This document shows, in pieces, positions 1-11,788 of a DNA stretch of 64,000 nucleotides (positions within the stretch are counted from its first letter, which is position 1; every line of letters starts with the position of its first letter). The notes below the pieces were generated by a model, which saw only the letters and a program-made list of their open reading frames with translations, was not told where the DNA came from and did no database searches. The stretch lies in assembly GCA_037389465.1 (NCBI GenBank), contig JAZARR010000297.1, positions 496,001 through 560,000 on the forward strand, given 5' to 3'. The position numbers were made by a program, and so were the translations under genes. This stretch comes from Baylisascaris procyonis (lineage: Eukaryota > Nematoda > Chromadorea > Rhabditida > Ascarididae).

Positions 1-3000
1 CTATCAGCAAATGATGATTTTAGATGTGAAACGTTATTGTGGTATGTGCCGTCAGCATGGAGTAATGGTCGAAACGAGAGGACATAATTGTACTTATAAG
101 AGTTGCGAATGCCCAAGGGTTTGTACTTTTAGACTTCATTAGCCTTCACCTCTGCACTACCCACACTGTCTTATCTCACTCTAGTTACTCAAAAATTTTC
201 TAGATGTGGTCATTTCATCGGCTTGAAGAAATAAACGGGGAATATAATATAGACGCGGTCGCATTGTTTAAATCTTTGCTTGTGGGAAGGGACGAAGTCA
301 GGAAAATTGTAATGGGAAACCCACTTCCTAAAGAGCAATTCTATGCGCAGAATTTCTGTGAATATTTGAACCGACTGTGGAGATATGGCTACATCGCTGT
401 TTTCCATTTCCCTTCCCCTCGAACAATCTCTCTAAAAATTTGTTTTCTCTGCACTTCCAAATTTTTTTACAGAATTTTTAGCAATTTATAATCCTATTTA
501 ATTAGGTTTATTTTTTTCTTTTGTTTTTAACCAGGCTTATTTAGAATTTATTTTCCTTATTTCCTGAATCTCAAATAGAAAACATTCTTTCCCGTGGGTA
601 TGCCTGCTATTCCATCCAACAAATTCAGACTTCAACTCAAAAATGCATTCAAATAAAATACAATTAATAACATTAGATAATATTAGTCCATTTCTTAAAG
701 TTCGTTTCGATGCACCAACGAGCTATACAAAAGTGATAAGCCAATTGCCTTTATCACTTGTACATTTTCATATTCTAAATTGAGTGAAATTTTCCATTTT
801 TTTAATTCGTTTTTCTAAAACTATAGCGTTCACACTTGTATGATAATATGCTCTCGAGAAATAATACTTACTCATCTTTCTACTTAAGAAACTTCAAGAG
901 AATTCTGAGCGATAATTTATTTATTTATTAGAAGCGGATCTGAGACACTTTCGATGATGGATTTATTTCCAAAAAATGATGGATTTATTTTTTTTTTCGA
1001 TGATGGATTTATTTCTCTCAGAACATAAAAATTAAAGAATTTCTATATTGGAATATTTTGCAATTTCTTTCGAATATGTGGTAAACAGTGAAAGATTTCT
1101 GATGTTACATGTGAAAACTTATAGGATTTGAAAGATTAAAAAAAAAAAGAGCGTTGAATTGATATACGAGTTGATATAAGGAAAATAAAGAAGGAGTTTG
1201 CCATGTGCGTGGAAAGTAGAAACAATTGAAAGGTTATAGTTGATGTAAATATATTTTAAATGTTGCAGTGCTTATTGATTCGACAACGTCGACGCATTAT
1301 GAGCACTCAGATACGATTACGTAGAGCACAAGATAAAAAATTCCAACGTACATCGGAACCAACTGAAGCTGATCTAATCCCTCAGAATAGATGCGAAAAT
1401 AGCGAGAAATCCTCGGTAAGCTTTTCAATTTTCTTTTCAAAGCTTCCTCTCAATTACATCGTATGGGGCCGATGCTAGTCGATCGTCTCTGTTACTTCTT
1501 CAAAATTTTTCAAAAAAAAAAAGAAAATCCAAAATTTTTCCCCATTTCTAAGTAGTTTCCCAGATTCCTTTTCAAAAAACTATGCTCATCTAACTTCTAG
1601 AAGAGGAAACCGAATTATTCATTTGCTGCACATAGGATCAGACATACTTTGCATTTTATAGCAATATATTAAAAAAAAAAATGTAAATTTCTCGCGATTC
1701 GCCAAGTTTTCAAGTTCAATTTTTTTTTTTTTAGAATAAAAGCTAAGTGGAATCAAAAGCCGAATTTTAGCTGAAGAAATATGAACGGTTATTTCATCAA
1801 TTTATTACTATTTCGAAAGGAATTAACATAGGGGATAAAAATATGTTAGTGGGAAAACACAACTTGTAATGGTTTTCGTTCTTGGAAATTCTATCTCTCT
1901 GTGGAATATAGGAAATTTTTATATTGATAAGCTTTAGCAAGCGCATGATCCACCTAATGATTATCGCTTTCCTCCTGCGTTACTTAAGAATTCCCTAAAT
2001 ACTATCTATCGATTTGAATTTAAACAATTTAAATTTTTTAAAGTCAATATTCCTAAATTATTTTTTTTCTTTATGGTGATTCTTTTGAAATTTTTGAATT
2101 TTCCCACTTCATTAACGTTAAATATGCAGAAATAATTTCAGGTATTGGATATGAATGCAATGATTGAAGCCAAAAATATGTGTTATTTCTGTCAAAAATG
2201 TAAAAATCATGGAATATTAATGTGGAAAAAGGTGATTTTTCTTTTCATTGCATTTTTTTTTCATTCGAATTTTTTCGTCGTTGAGAATTTCAATTTCGAA
2301 AAAAATGAACACTTTATAAGCTGCAAAAAAAAATGATGTAATTTCACTTAGATGTTAGCTGAGTTGTACTAGATGAAGACTATTGCTCGTATTTTATTGA
2401 GATGCTTTTCTTAATGCACTAAATTTTATGATTTTTGAAATGTTTGATGGGAAATATTGAGTCTTTTTTCCATATAAGGTTTTTAGGATTTACTAATTTC
2501 TCCGATATTGCCATTGCGTACGTATCGATTCAGCTTACTAAAGATTTAATCTTTGAAAATAAATTCATATTTTAAATATTTGAATTGAATTTGAATTTGA
2601 TTCAAAATTTAGTTGATCCAAAAGAAATATTTTCCGTTTATTTAGTTGACATGGAATTGAAAAATTGAGTGGCGCATTTCTTTACAAATACCAATCCATT
2701 AAATAGCGTAATGAGCAAATTTATTGCTGATATTTATTTGATTGAACGTTTAAATTCACTGACTGATCGCCTGCGTTATTTTATGATCACATTTATGATC
2801 AAATATTGAATAAATAAAGTGAATTCGAATATTTCATATAATTTTATCTTAGCAGATCGCTCCTTATTCAAAAGTATAGTCTCATATACGCATTAATAAT
2901 TTCATGTATATTTTACTCCCAAAAATTAAAAAAAAAAAAATTATTTCCTATTCGAATTTTAATTTAAAAAAAAATTTTTTTTTAGATTATTAGATTGTTT

Positions 3001-6000
3001 TTTTTAGATTTAAAAAAATTTTTCAACGTTAAAAAAATTATTATCTAATGCCCTCTCATATGTAAATTTTTTCAAGCGTGTTATCGGTTTATCATATCTT
3101 GGCTTATCGTCTAGAGGAGTTAGGCCACCACTAGGTAGCATATCAATAAATATATTATTATAAGACTTTTTTGTTTTATTAATGATAGCCATTACATTGC
3201 AGATAGTGAAAAAGGTGTGCTAATGCCCCCATTCCCCCTCCCCCCTCATAAGGCATTTGTTTTTTCCAAGGGCTAATACTTATCATTGAAATAATTTTTA
3301 AACTTCGCGAAATCTAAATTTTTTGAGTGATGTAAATAGGCCTTAAATTATAGGATCATAAACGTCATTGTCGATTCGCTGATTGTACTTGTGAGCAATG
3401 TGAACTAATTGAAACACGAAGAAAACTCGATCAACATTTGAAAGGATCTCGTCTAGCGAAAACGACCGTACCTAAAGGTGTCATCGAATACGGTAATAAC
3501 TATACGTATATCTTATTGCAATCGCACAGCCTTACAACATAATGCAAAAACATACAGTATGAGCGCACATGTGAGCACGGAGATATACACACATCACCTA
3601 CTCACATCGAACAAGTATGAGTATAGGTAAAAGTCAGATACTGCTATATTCTATGTGAATGAATAATATGCAAGAATATGCGCGAAGCGTTGAGAGTATG
3701 TAACATGGGTCGCAGCTTGGTAAACTCAAATCACCTCAAGAGCCGCTTAATAAGCGTCAATACTTATAAGCTTTCAAATTTTCTAAGGGAGATATATGTG
3801 ACATGTAGCCGAATCTACTCATAGTGGATATAGGAATTTATAATTTTACAAGTTTCCCATGATACATATAATCGATGATAGAAATTTTCTTTTTTTTTTT
3901 GCAGAGCGTTGATCGGGAAAGTTGGAAAATACAGCTATAACATAATGGTGATAATTGTAAGATGGTGATCAAAGTGAACCTATAGTTAATACCATGAAAT
4001 GTATTATAATGACTGATTATAACTAATGAATTTTAATATTCCAGCTTATTCATCGTCTAGCGATAGGATAATGCGCTTTTCTGTTTCTCTTAGCTTGATT
4101 GATGAAGCTCTAGCAAATTCCAGTTATGGTAATGTAATGTGCCATTTGCAAAAAGCGCATATCGTGCCAACTTGCACACTGTGCGTTCACTGTTGTCTTT
4201 AATATATCTGTCCAACTTTTTTTCTTCATAGTAGGAATTTTTTTCTGAAACTATAAAAGAGGCGAGTGCATTCAAAAACAACAAACAACTCTTCTGAGGG
4301 GTTTTTTGGCGGCTTGGGCACATTAATGCATTTTGAATGTTGCGCATCAAAGAATGAATAAATAAAATAAAAAGTAAACGGTTATAAACGTCGAGCCGCA
4401 TCAGAAATCGTTGATATGCTACATAAGAAGGTCAAAATACCGTTTATATGCGTCGCTAGGAAAGTCATCTCAGTTTTTTGCAAGTCTTAGCGCCTTTAGA
4501 GACCCGCTTTTAATCGCTATCTACAGCCATTTTTCCAAATCCAAGTATACAGCTTAGGCTTGACAACAAACGCTGCATCTATTGTGAGCGAAATGAGCCA
4601 AAATACACTGCACAAATCTGGAGTATTGACAAAATACTATAATCTATACTATTCTTTTTATGTACTCTTACGTTTATATTGCAGTCGCGTTTTTACAATC
4701 AATCGAATAAATATTACAGCATTACCGAGATCGAACTCATCGACAACGAGTTGTAGTTCTTCGCCTAGTTCGAAGCCACTCAATGAAGAGAAATTCTCAC
4801 CGAGCTTAGCCGATATGAATTCACTATATATGCCTTTTATGCTTCCTGTTAACGCGAATAGCGAGGTACGTTTTTTGATCGATCCTCTTCGATTTTCTTT
4901 ATTGAAACTATACTGTATTACTAGAACAAACCTATTGGAGGGTAGTGGAATTGAGAAGTTAGCAAATCAAGAAGTGCACCGAAATTCGCCTGCGAATTTT
5001 TGCTCATATTGATTTCATTCAGCTTCTATATTGTTGAATAATATGAGCAAAGGCAAAACAAAGTTGCACTCGAATTTTAGCATCAACTAGTGCCAATTGT
5101 TTGGCAAAGCGGATAGTCATTTGTTGCTTTTCGACACGTCGAAAAGGTTCACTTTCAACAATTGCAAATTGCAACAAATGCAATTTTTTTTTTCTTAAAT
5201 TCTCAAAAATTGCAGTTCTAGGCGTCTTACATCCGTACTCTTTTTCCTTAAACATTTAAATGGATTCTTACTAGTTTCTACAGTAATTCTGAAATATTAT
5301 AACCCCTCTACCTTTTAGAAGTAAATTTTCATGGCTTAATAATATCAATTTTTGGCAAATTTTTTGGCTTGAAACAAGTTAATTATGCACATAATGCGAT
5401 AGGGTCAATCCATTGATGCAAATATGATGAAGCATACATTAGTTTTAATGCGAACATTGAACGCAAAAGCGTCATCTCCCTATCTCTGTATTTCTCACAT
5501 TGCCAAACCTCTTCAATCCCTTTTTAATGTGCAACGAAAGGGAAGGGTGGGTGTGTGGAAGGGCGGGGGAGGGGTGGAGGAAGGATTGAACGCTATTTGG
5601 GCTTAATTAGGTGCAGAAATAATCACCCACTATGCCAGTACTGTTGGAAATGCAGTTTGCACTAAATTCTATTGTTGCGTTTGCTGTTCTTTCTTAGCAT
5701 TTAACTCTTTTAAAGGCACTAGGCACACGAAAATCGTTGAGCAGGCAAAGTCGACTAGTAATTGTTGGCTCATAACCAGTGAAATCTGCGCTTAGTGGTG
5801 GTGCATGAACCTGGGATCTTCCATTCGTTAAACAATTGTCGAACCGCTGAGCTACCGCTGGTGGACGACTAGCGCAATATTTTTCGCTAATGTCTCTTAA
5901 ACTGTAATGCGTACATAAAAATATAACAATAAATACAATAATAGAACAAATATTTCTTTAAGATTGAGAGTGAGTTATTTTATTACAATAATTTAATTAT

Positions 6001-7530
6001 TGGCTAATAAAAGATTTTTGAAAAAAATCTCTGCAAAAATAATGACCACTTGAAATTGAAGCAAATATTTTTGAGGGAATTGTGCAAAAATAAATTCCTA
6101 TTTATTGCACAATAAGAGTATTGATAAATGTTTTTTTTCGCTATGAAAAGTTGAAAACGTAGAACCGGTTTTAGATGTCACTTCATGAAGAATGTTTTTG
6201 ATTGCCTAATATATCACTTCACTATTGCTAAGAATTTGCGACCGGTTCGATATCTTCATAAAGTTTCTCTCTGTTTTTTTTTCTCACCATAATTCCTGAT
6301 GCATTTAATTTTTTTTTTTAAAAAAAAGTAAATGAAAGAAACAAATCTGATATTGTGATCAATAGGTCAATATTGATATCGTAAATTATGCGCAAATAAT
6401 CATAGAAAAATATCGAATTTTTTTAATAATGCAACGACGATAGTAATAAAATAATATGTAAATGCAAACAGATAGTAAGTTTGTTTAGGTATCAAATTTT
6501 GCCGTAATGAACTAATATATCGCACCTATGAATTTCATACAGCCAATGATCCCTTCTTTGGGAATAGAAACAGTTGAAATACACTTTTTTCTGAAGAAAA
6601 AAAAATTGAGATTCATGTCCGGCAAGCTTGCTCAAGATTAGTCACTATGATCGGACTTGATCAAGCCTGACCAAGTTTCATTATGCGAGTTTGGAGTGGA
6701 GAGAAAGGGGGAGGATAAACAGCTGCAAAGCGGCTATTCTTCTAATACAGTGGTCAAAGTGCTTATCAAAGTGGTCTAGTCTCATTGTTGCATGCTGACT
6801 GAGCCTACTATGACACTTAGCTGAATACCCTATCCCTTCATAACATACCTTTCTGACATAATATAGATCCTCTTCTAGCATTGGCATTCGCAAATTCCTA
6901 TCAGATTTGTTGAATTTTAGGTTTCACAGTATAGATAATTGGAATGAGGGAAGAGGTGATGAAGGAAGGCACTCTCTTCTGTTACTGTCGTTCGCAATTT
7001 CCTTTCAGATTGACCACGTTTTGTGGCTAACAATGTGCATAGTGGCGAAGGAGGAGGCATATTTGCATATGCACTCTAGAAATTAGAATAGAAAGTTTTT
7101 AGTCAATTCAGAGCTGTTTCACTTGAATTGCAATCGTTTATTTGCATATAAATTTTGTTTGCAATTGCAAAGGTTTCTTTTTTTCTTTCAGAATATCTTG
7201 CTAAATTCGATGAATATAAATGCACAGCGGGCAACATTACCGTTCTCGACCTTACCAACGAAATTTGGCTCTTTGGCGGCTTTCCAGATCGCACCATGTT
7301 CTCCGTTATTCGCTTGTTCAACGCCACTCCCCGCTACACCGATAACATCGATCACTTTCGATCGTCCATCCATTTTTACAGGTGGTGTTGCATCTATGCC
7401 AGTCGAGCCTAATATTGGCCAAATACCAGAAGATATGACCGCATTCAATTCATTCCTTACCAATATGCGCCGTTTAGAGGCGCTCTTTAGTTGTCATAAT
7501 TCCACATTTATTACAATGCCAAATGCTTGA
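1..7530 (+). CDS. Double DM-domain transcription factor (MAB-3/DMD-3 type), 5' end possibly open
   Basis: Six exons join in frame: 1-118, 1269-1415, 2142-2231, 3354-3492, 4720-4865 and 7192-7530 (stop TGA). The first four junctions have GT/AG borders and matching phases (0, 0, 0, 1). Exons 1-2 give a first DM domain (CGMCRQHG, then CTYKSCECPRC, then the basic recognition helix RQRRRIMSTQIRLRRAQ). Exons 3-4 give a second DM domain (CQKCKNHG, DHKRHCRFADCTCEQCELIE, then TRRKLDQHLKG). The rest is a Ser/Pro/Phe-rich tail of about 160 residues without a known fold. Two DM domains in one protein is the nematode MAB-3/DMD-3 plan; these proteins control male-specific differentiation and bind DNA in the nucleus. 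The first Met codons are at 11 and 14, so about 322 residues if complete; the frame is open to the window edge, so upstream exons are possible. An extra exon in the 2.3-kb last intron cannot be excluded. Family certain; orthology to mab-3 or dmd-3 not decided. Confidence 0.85.
952..1014. repeat. Three imperfect copies of a 16-bp unit
   Basis: The unit GATGATGGATTTATTT recurs three times, the middle copy shortened, separated by poly-A or poly-T runs, inside intron 1 of the DM-domain gene. Probably a simple slippage or duplication product. Confidence 0.6.
5793..5862 (-). repeat. tRNA-derived sequence (SINE or tRNA pseudogene)
   Basis: On the minus strand an A-box-like TAGCTCAGCGG (complement of 5844-5854) is followed 43 bases later by a B-box-like GGTTCATGCAC (complement of 5801-5811), which is normal tRNA spacing. 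The T-stem does not pair properly and the acceptor arm is not convincing. I therefore read it as a tRNA pseudogene or the head of a tRNA-derived SINE, not a working tRNA gene. It lies in the last intron of the DM-domain gene, in opposite orientation. Confidence 0.5.
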
Positions 7531-8069
7531 TTTTTAATGTGTTATTTTAAAGGATGAGATTTTTCAAAGGATTAACTCCAATTTTTGGATTATGGCATAT
7601 GATAATTGAATATCTTTGAGGTCTCTTTTCTTAGTGGATGAAGGCCGATTAGCGAAGCTTCAATTTTATTTCAATTTTATTATAAAGAATAGAAAGAAAA
7701 GTTTGAGAAAAATTTTTGATTATCAATCGTTTCATTTCGATGCTTTACTTATATCCTCTCATAGAATGCTGAAACAAATGTGCTGAAGAGCACTATACTA
7801 ACTATCTAATTCACTCATTACTACAACTAAAAAATTTTATTACTATTATTAATGCTTCATTGTTTGATTTATTTTTATTTTTTATTCTCAATCAGGGTCG
7901 TATTTATTTTATTATGCAAATAGGTTTCTCTTGCGCAATTGCCCTTCAAAATATTCTTCTTCTTTATATTTAAGTATAGTACAATGATGGTGTATGGATG
8001 TGAAATTCATATTTTGGGTTATTAATTCGTATGTGAAAATAAAGTGCCTGGAATAAATAAAGCTAGTCA

Positions 8070-8450
8070 CCTCATTTGTAAGCATTTTCATTGCATTCAA
8101 TAAACGGTAAAATTGTTGTGCTAGTTGAGCTCATTGAAATAGATTGCATCGGAAATGGAACATAGTGCTTTGGGATTATAGCATCGAATTTCAACGGGCA
8201 CCCTAATGATTGAACGCTAAAGAAAGCTGGATTAAATGCACCGGCAAATAAAGTCGATCGTGATTGCAGTAGTTTCCTTTGACACCCAATGCTTTTGCTG
8301 TGCCATTTACATGATACTTGACGCAATTCGAGTATTACTTCTTAGTATTCCTTTGAGTATGCCTACTACCACATTCATTACTGCAGCAAAGGAATGATAT
8401 ACTTGCTTGATCATCAGATTTTGGGCATGGGCATAGCTTTTAAGCAGTAA
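8070..8450 (-). other. Candidate minus-strand exon(s), unresolved
   Basis: Several minus-strand frames overlap here. One, running from about 8330 to a TGA near 8075, encodes about 84 residues rich in Ser, Phe and Pro, similar in composition to the tail of the neighbouring DM protein. Two others upstream (around 8330-8450) encode a Cys-rich and an amphipathic stretch. I found no consistent set of splice sites linking them, so this may be chance or a decayed 3' exon. I do not recognise a family. Confidence 0.15.
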
Positions 8451-8475
8451 TCAAGAATGGGCACTCACATGAAAC

Positions 8476-8478
<3 letters not shown>

Positions 8479-8521
<43 letters not shown>
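8479..8521. repeat. (TA)n microsatellite
   Basis: Uninterrupted TA dinucleotide run of about 21 units in the spacer downstream of the DM-domain gene. Confidence 0.95.
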
Positions 8522-8523
<2 letters not shown>

Positions 8524-11500
8524 TGTGTTCTTTCTCAACGCTTTAAAAAATCCCAATTGCAGCTTCTCCACGTTGCTTTTTAATCGCCTATCGTGTCGAT
8601 TTCGATTATCAGAAGTAAAAAAAATTTTTTAATGACTTGAAACTCACAACAGAACTAATTTACAATTTTCCCAACAAATGAATACAATAGTATAAGAGAA
8701 TGTTTTCAATAAAATTACCAATCTTAAAAATAATATTTTCTGACAGATAATCGTGTGTTGATATCAATTCGGTTTATGGTGATTTCTTGCAAAGAGTACA
8801 TCACCACATGTAGAGACACATCGTGACAAAGACATCATAGACGTTATGTTCCCTAAAAGTGCAATCAAGGGCTTTTTATTAAACTAAAACCTGATGACAA
8901 GCAGTAAACAAGAAGAAACAAAAATTACTGAAAGGTTAAACGACATCCGACGTAAATGACTCGTCAAGAAAAAGAACGAAACGTCACAAGTGCAAATGCC
9001 AATTTTTTCCAATTATCTTCATAGAGTATTGATAGATTTTTCTGAAAAAATAAAAACAAAAATATTTGAAATAAATTTAGCGACTCCGATTAGTCAATTA
9101 ATATTGGCATAAATTATTTCCGGCTATTTCAATGTGATTTCATAGCTAGCGGCTATATATTACAATACAAAATTGCAATTGAAAAATCTCATTGAAATTC
9201 CATTTTTTTGGCGTTATAAAAAATGCATCTTTACGATCATTTTGTGCTATACGATTCAATAAATTCGCATAGAAAAATAAATGTAACACCTCTTCCTTTT
9301 GAAAAATTTTCCTTCAAAGATCTTTAAAAATGATTGTTTTACTCACCCAATTTTGTCTTAAAATGATTTTACTTCCCCGTTTTTTTTCTATAGTTTTGTC
9401 TATGTCTCAAATATCGTCTGAAAAAATTTTTTTTAGTTTCTTTTATTTTACTCAAAAATATGACAAAGCATTTCAGGTGTGTATGGAAAAAAAATAGGTG
9501 AAGAAAAAATTTATTTAGGGCAAAATTGCAGTGATTACGCTGCTAAATGCATTTACCATCGAATTTTCTTTCTTCACAACGTTATAAGCGCAAAGGTCAT
9601 ATTTTATAACAAATATCATAAACCTTGAACTCTTGCTAGTATTGAAAAAGAAAAACCTAAATTCTTTCATTTCCCTCATTTCGAAACAACTCTTAAATCA
9701 ACACCCATTACTTATTCAATCATTGCTTTATTGGCATCTCTCATCGTTGCTCAATTTCCTTTGCTTATGGGTCAATCTTTACGAAGTTATGGCTTGCTCA
9801 TGCAACATGGAAAACTTTCTGAGGATGACCACTTCCTGTTTAAGTAGAGCTGACAGGAATTTCTGAATGAATAATCGTCTGGAACAATCGGAAGGATTCA
9901 TTGGCTGGAAAATCGTCGAGCTGAATCATGTAGCTATTGTTCATCATGATCTAAAAAGAACAGGATGCTCGGCAATCCGTGAAACTCTATAAATAAACTC
10001 GTGGTTTTTTCTTCTCGTAAATGAAATAGGAAATATGTATTCTACAATATAGAAAGCAATATACGCACCTCTACGGCTGCTATATTTGATGTGATTTTCT
10101 TATCATGCAGCGTTAATTTTGCATTTTCTTATAATATTTTTGCATCTTTTTCTTTATAAATTGCCCTGTAATTGACAAACGGCTTGCAACATTAGTTGAA
10201 ATGGCATCAATATGGATAAGGCAGTAGCGATCATGTTTCTGAAGTTATCCATTATTTCACGGATGGGTGTCTATCCATTTATTCACCCAATAATTGCATC
10301 GCTTTATTTGAATTTTATATTTAACCAACTCTTTGCAATATTTCTGAAGGATGAAATTCATTCGCAAAGAGCTTAGCATTAATGCAAAAAAAAAAAAAAA
10401 TTATTTTTGTTACTTATAATATAAAAAATTCTTTTGAAAAAGTACACACATAAATCATCGTAAATATACAATAATAATGTTGCAAATTTTGCATCGATTG
10501 CAAGCGATACATTAAATAAATGACTAAGACAACAAATGCATCGTTAGCATCAGGAAGTAATATAAAATAAACAAATCCATCGAAATGAAAACTTTGAGCA
10601 AATAAATAGCCAGAGGCAACACATCGTCGTGCAGAGACCACCGCGCAATTTTGTTACCTGCTATCGAGGGTCGTACACGTAAGCAAGCCGACGATGCAAC
10701 CCCTCATACTGGTTTAACTTCAGAATTTTAAAGATTCCCATTGGCTGTCAGGGAATATTTCCCTCGAACATAGGCAAAAATTTCCCGAGGGAATGTAATT
10801 GTCGTTAAATAATTGCAGTTGCAATAAACAGAGGTTTATCGCAAAATCGAAATTATAAGCTTCTCATGATTGGAAGCTTCTCAAGGGTATGCGTGAAGAA
10901 TCCCAGTAAAAAAAACAATTCTTTTCTTATATACAATTCTATTTTATAAATTAAATAAGCTTTTTGAATGTAAATGAATTGTTAAAATTCATTAAAACTT
11001 TTCTCGAGGAATTAAACCAATTTCTGCTACTGATTGCATTGCAACAGCGGTTGCGAATAATTGCATCAACGATTGCAACGATTCAACGACAGTAAAAATA
11101 TTACTTCCTAATGCAAACCTATTGCAAAACATTTTTTGAGCTTTAGCTTTATTTATCTTCGCTTAAATTTTCAATAAAGAGTCTATCCATCTTCGATTCT
11201 AATCCACCTTATCGCAGTGATTCATAAATGGAAATTATAGTTTCAATCAAGAGCACAAAAAATTCTCAATGGTTTCATTAACGAATAACTTATCCTTATC
11301 ACAGAAAAAATCATTTAACAATATACCAAAATGATAAGATCAATAAACAATTCATTATTGTTATTATTTATAATACACGAATCATTGATGTATGTGGTTG
11401 TAACCGTACTGAATTTCTATCGAGATAAGAAATCGTTGATGATTCACATTCGGTTATCTGAAAATTACATTCATATTGAATTAGATATAAGGGTTATTTC

Positions 11501-11744
11501 TAATAAAATATGAGTAATTTGTATAAATTATTAAGGAAAAAATTTTATGAAAAAACACAATTGCTACTTTCGTCTCTATATCTGCTCGTCAGAACTTTTG
11601 CTATCTCCCCTTTGAGTGCCGTCTATAATTTAGTTCCACCTTCCATCCTCGCAAAGAAACCAACCAGTCGCATTGGAAATATTCATTTTTTTAAATGAAA
11701 TTTAGCAATTTCGAATTCTACACACTTAAAGTAAAAAATTTCAG

Positions 11745-11746
<2 letters not shown>

Positions 11747-11776
<30 letters not shown>
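11747..11776. repeat. (TA)n microsatellite
   Basis: Short TA run about 13 bp beyond the stop codon of the minus-strand CUB-like membrane protein gene, in its presumed 3' UTR. Confidence 0.9.
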
Positions 11777-11778
<2 letters not shown>

Positions 11779-11788
11779 TGAATTTATT

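Larger units (their letters stand above)
7531..11788. other. Spacer between convergent genes
   Basis: The 4.3 kb lie between the stop of the DM-domain gene and the stop of the CUB-like membrane protein gene. They contain two TA microsatellites and several exon-like minus-strand frames (about 8075-8450, 9765-9960 and 10410-10760) that I could not join into a gene. No recognised protein family is visible here. Confidence 0.5.

Noticed and set aside
4090..4401. 103-codon minus-strand frame in intron 4 of the DM gene
   Set aside because: No motif, no splice context, and it lies antisense inside an intron; consistent with chance.
7188..7463. 91-codon minus-strand and 85-codon plus-strand frames
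   Set aside because: Alternative frames over the last exon of the DM gene, which has the phase-matched frame.
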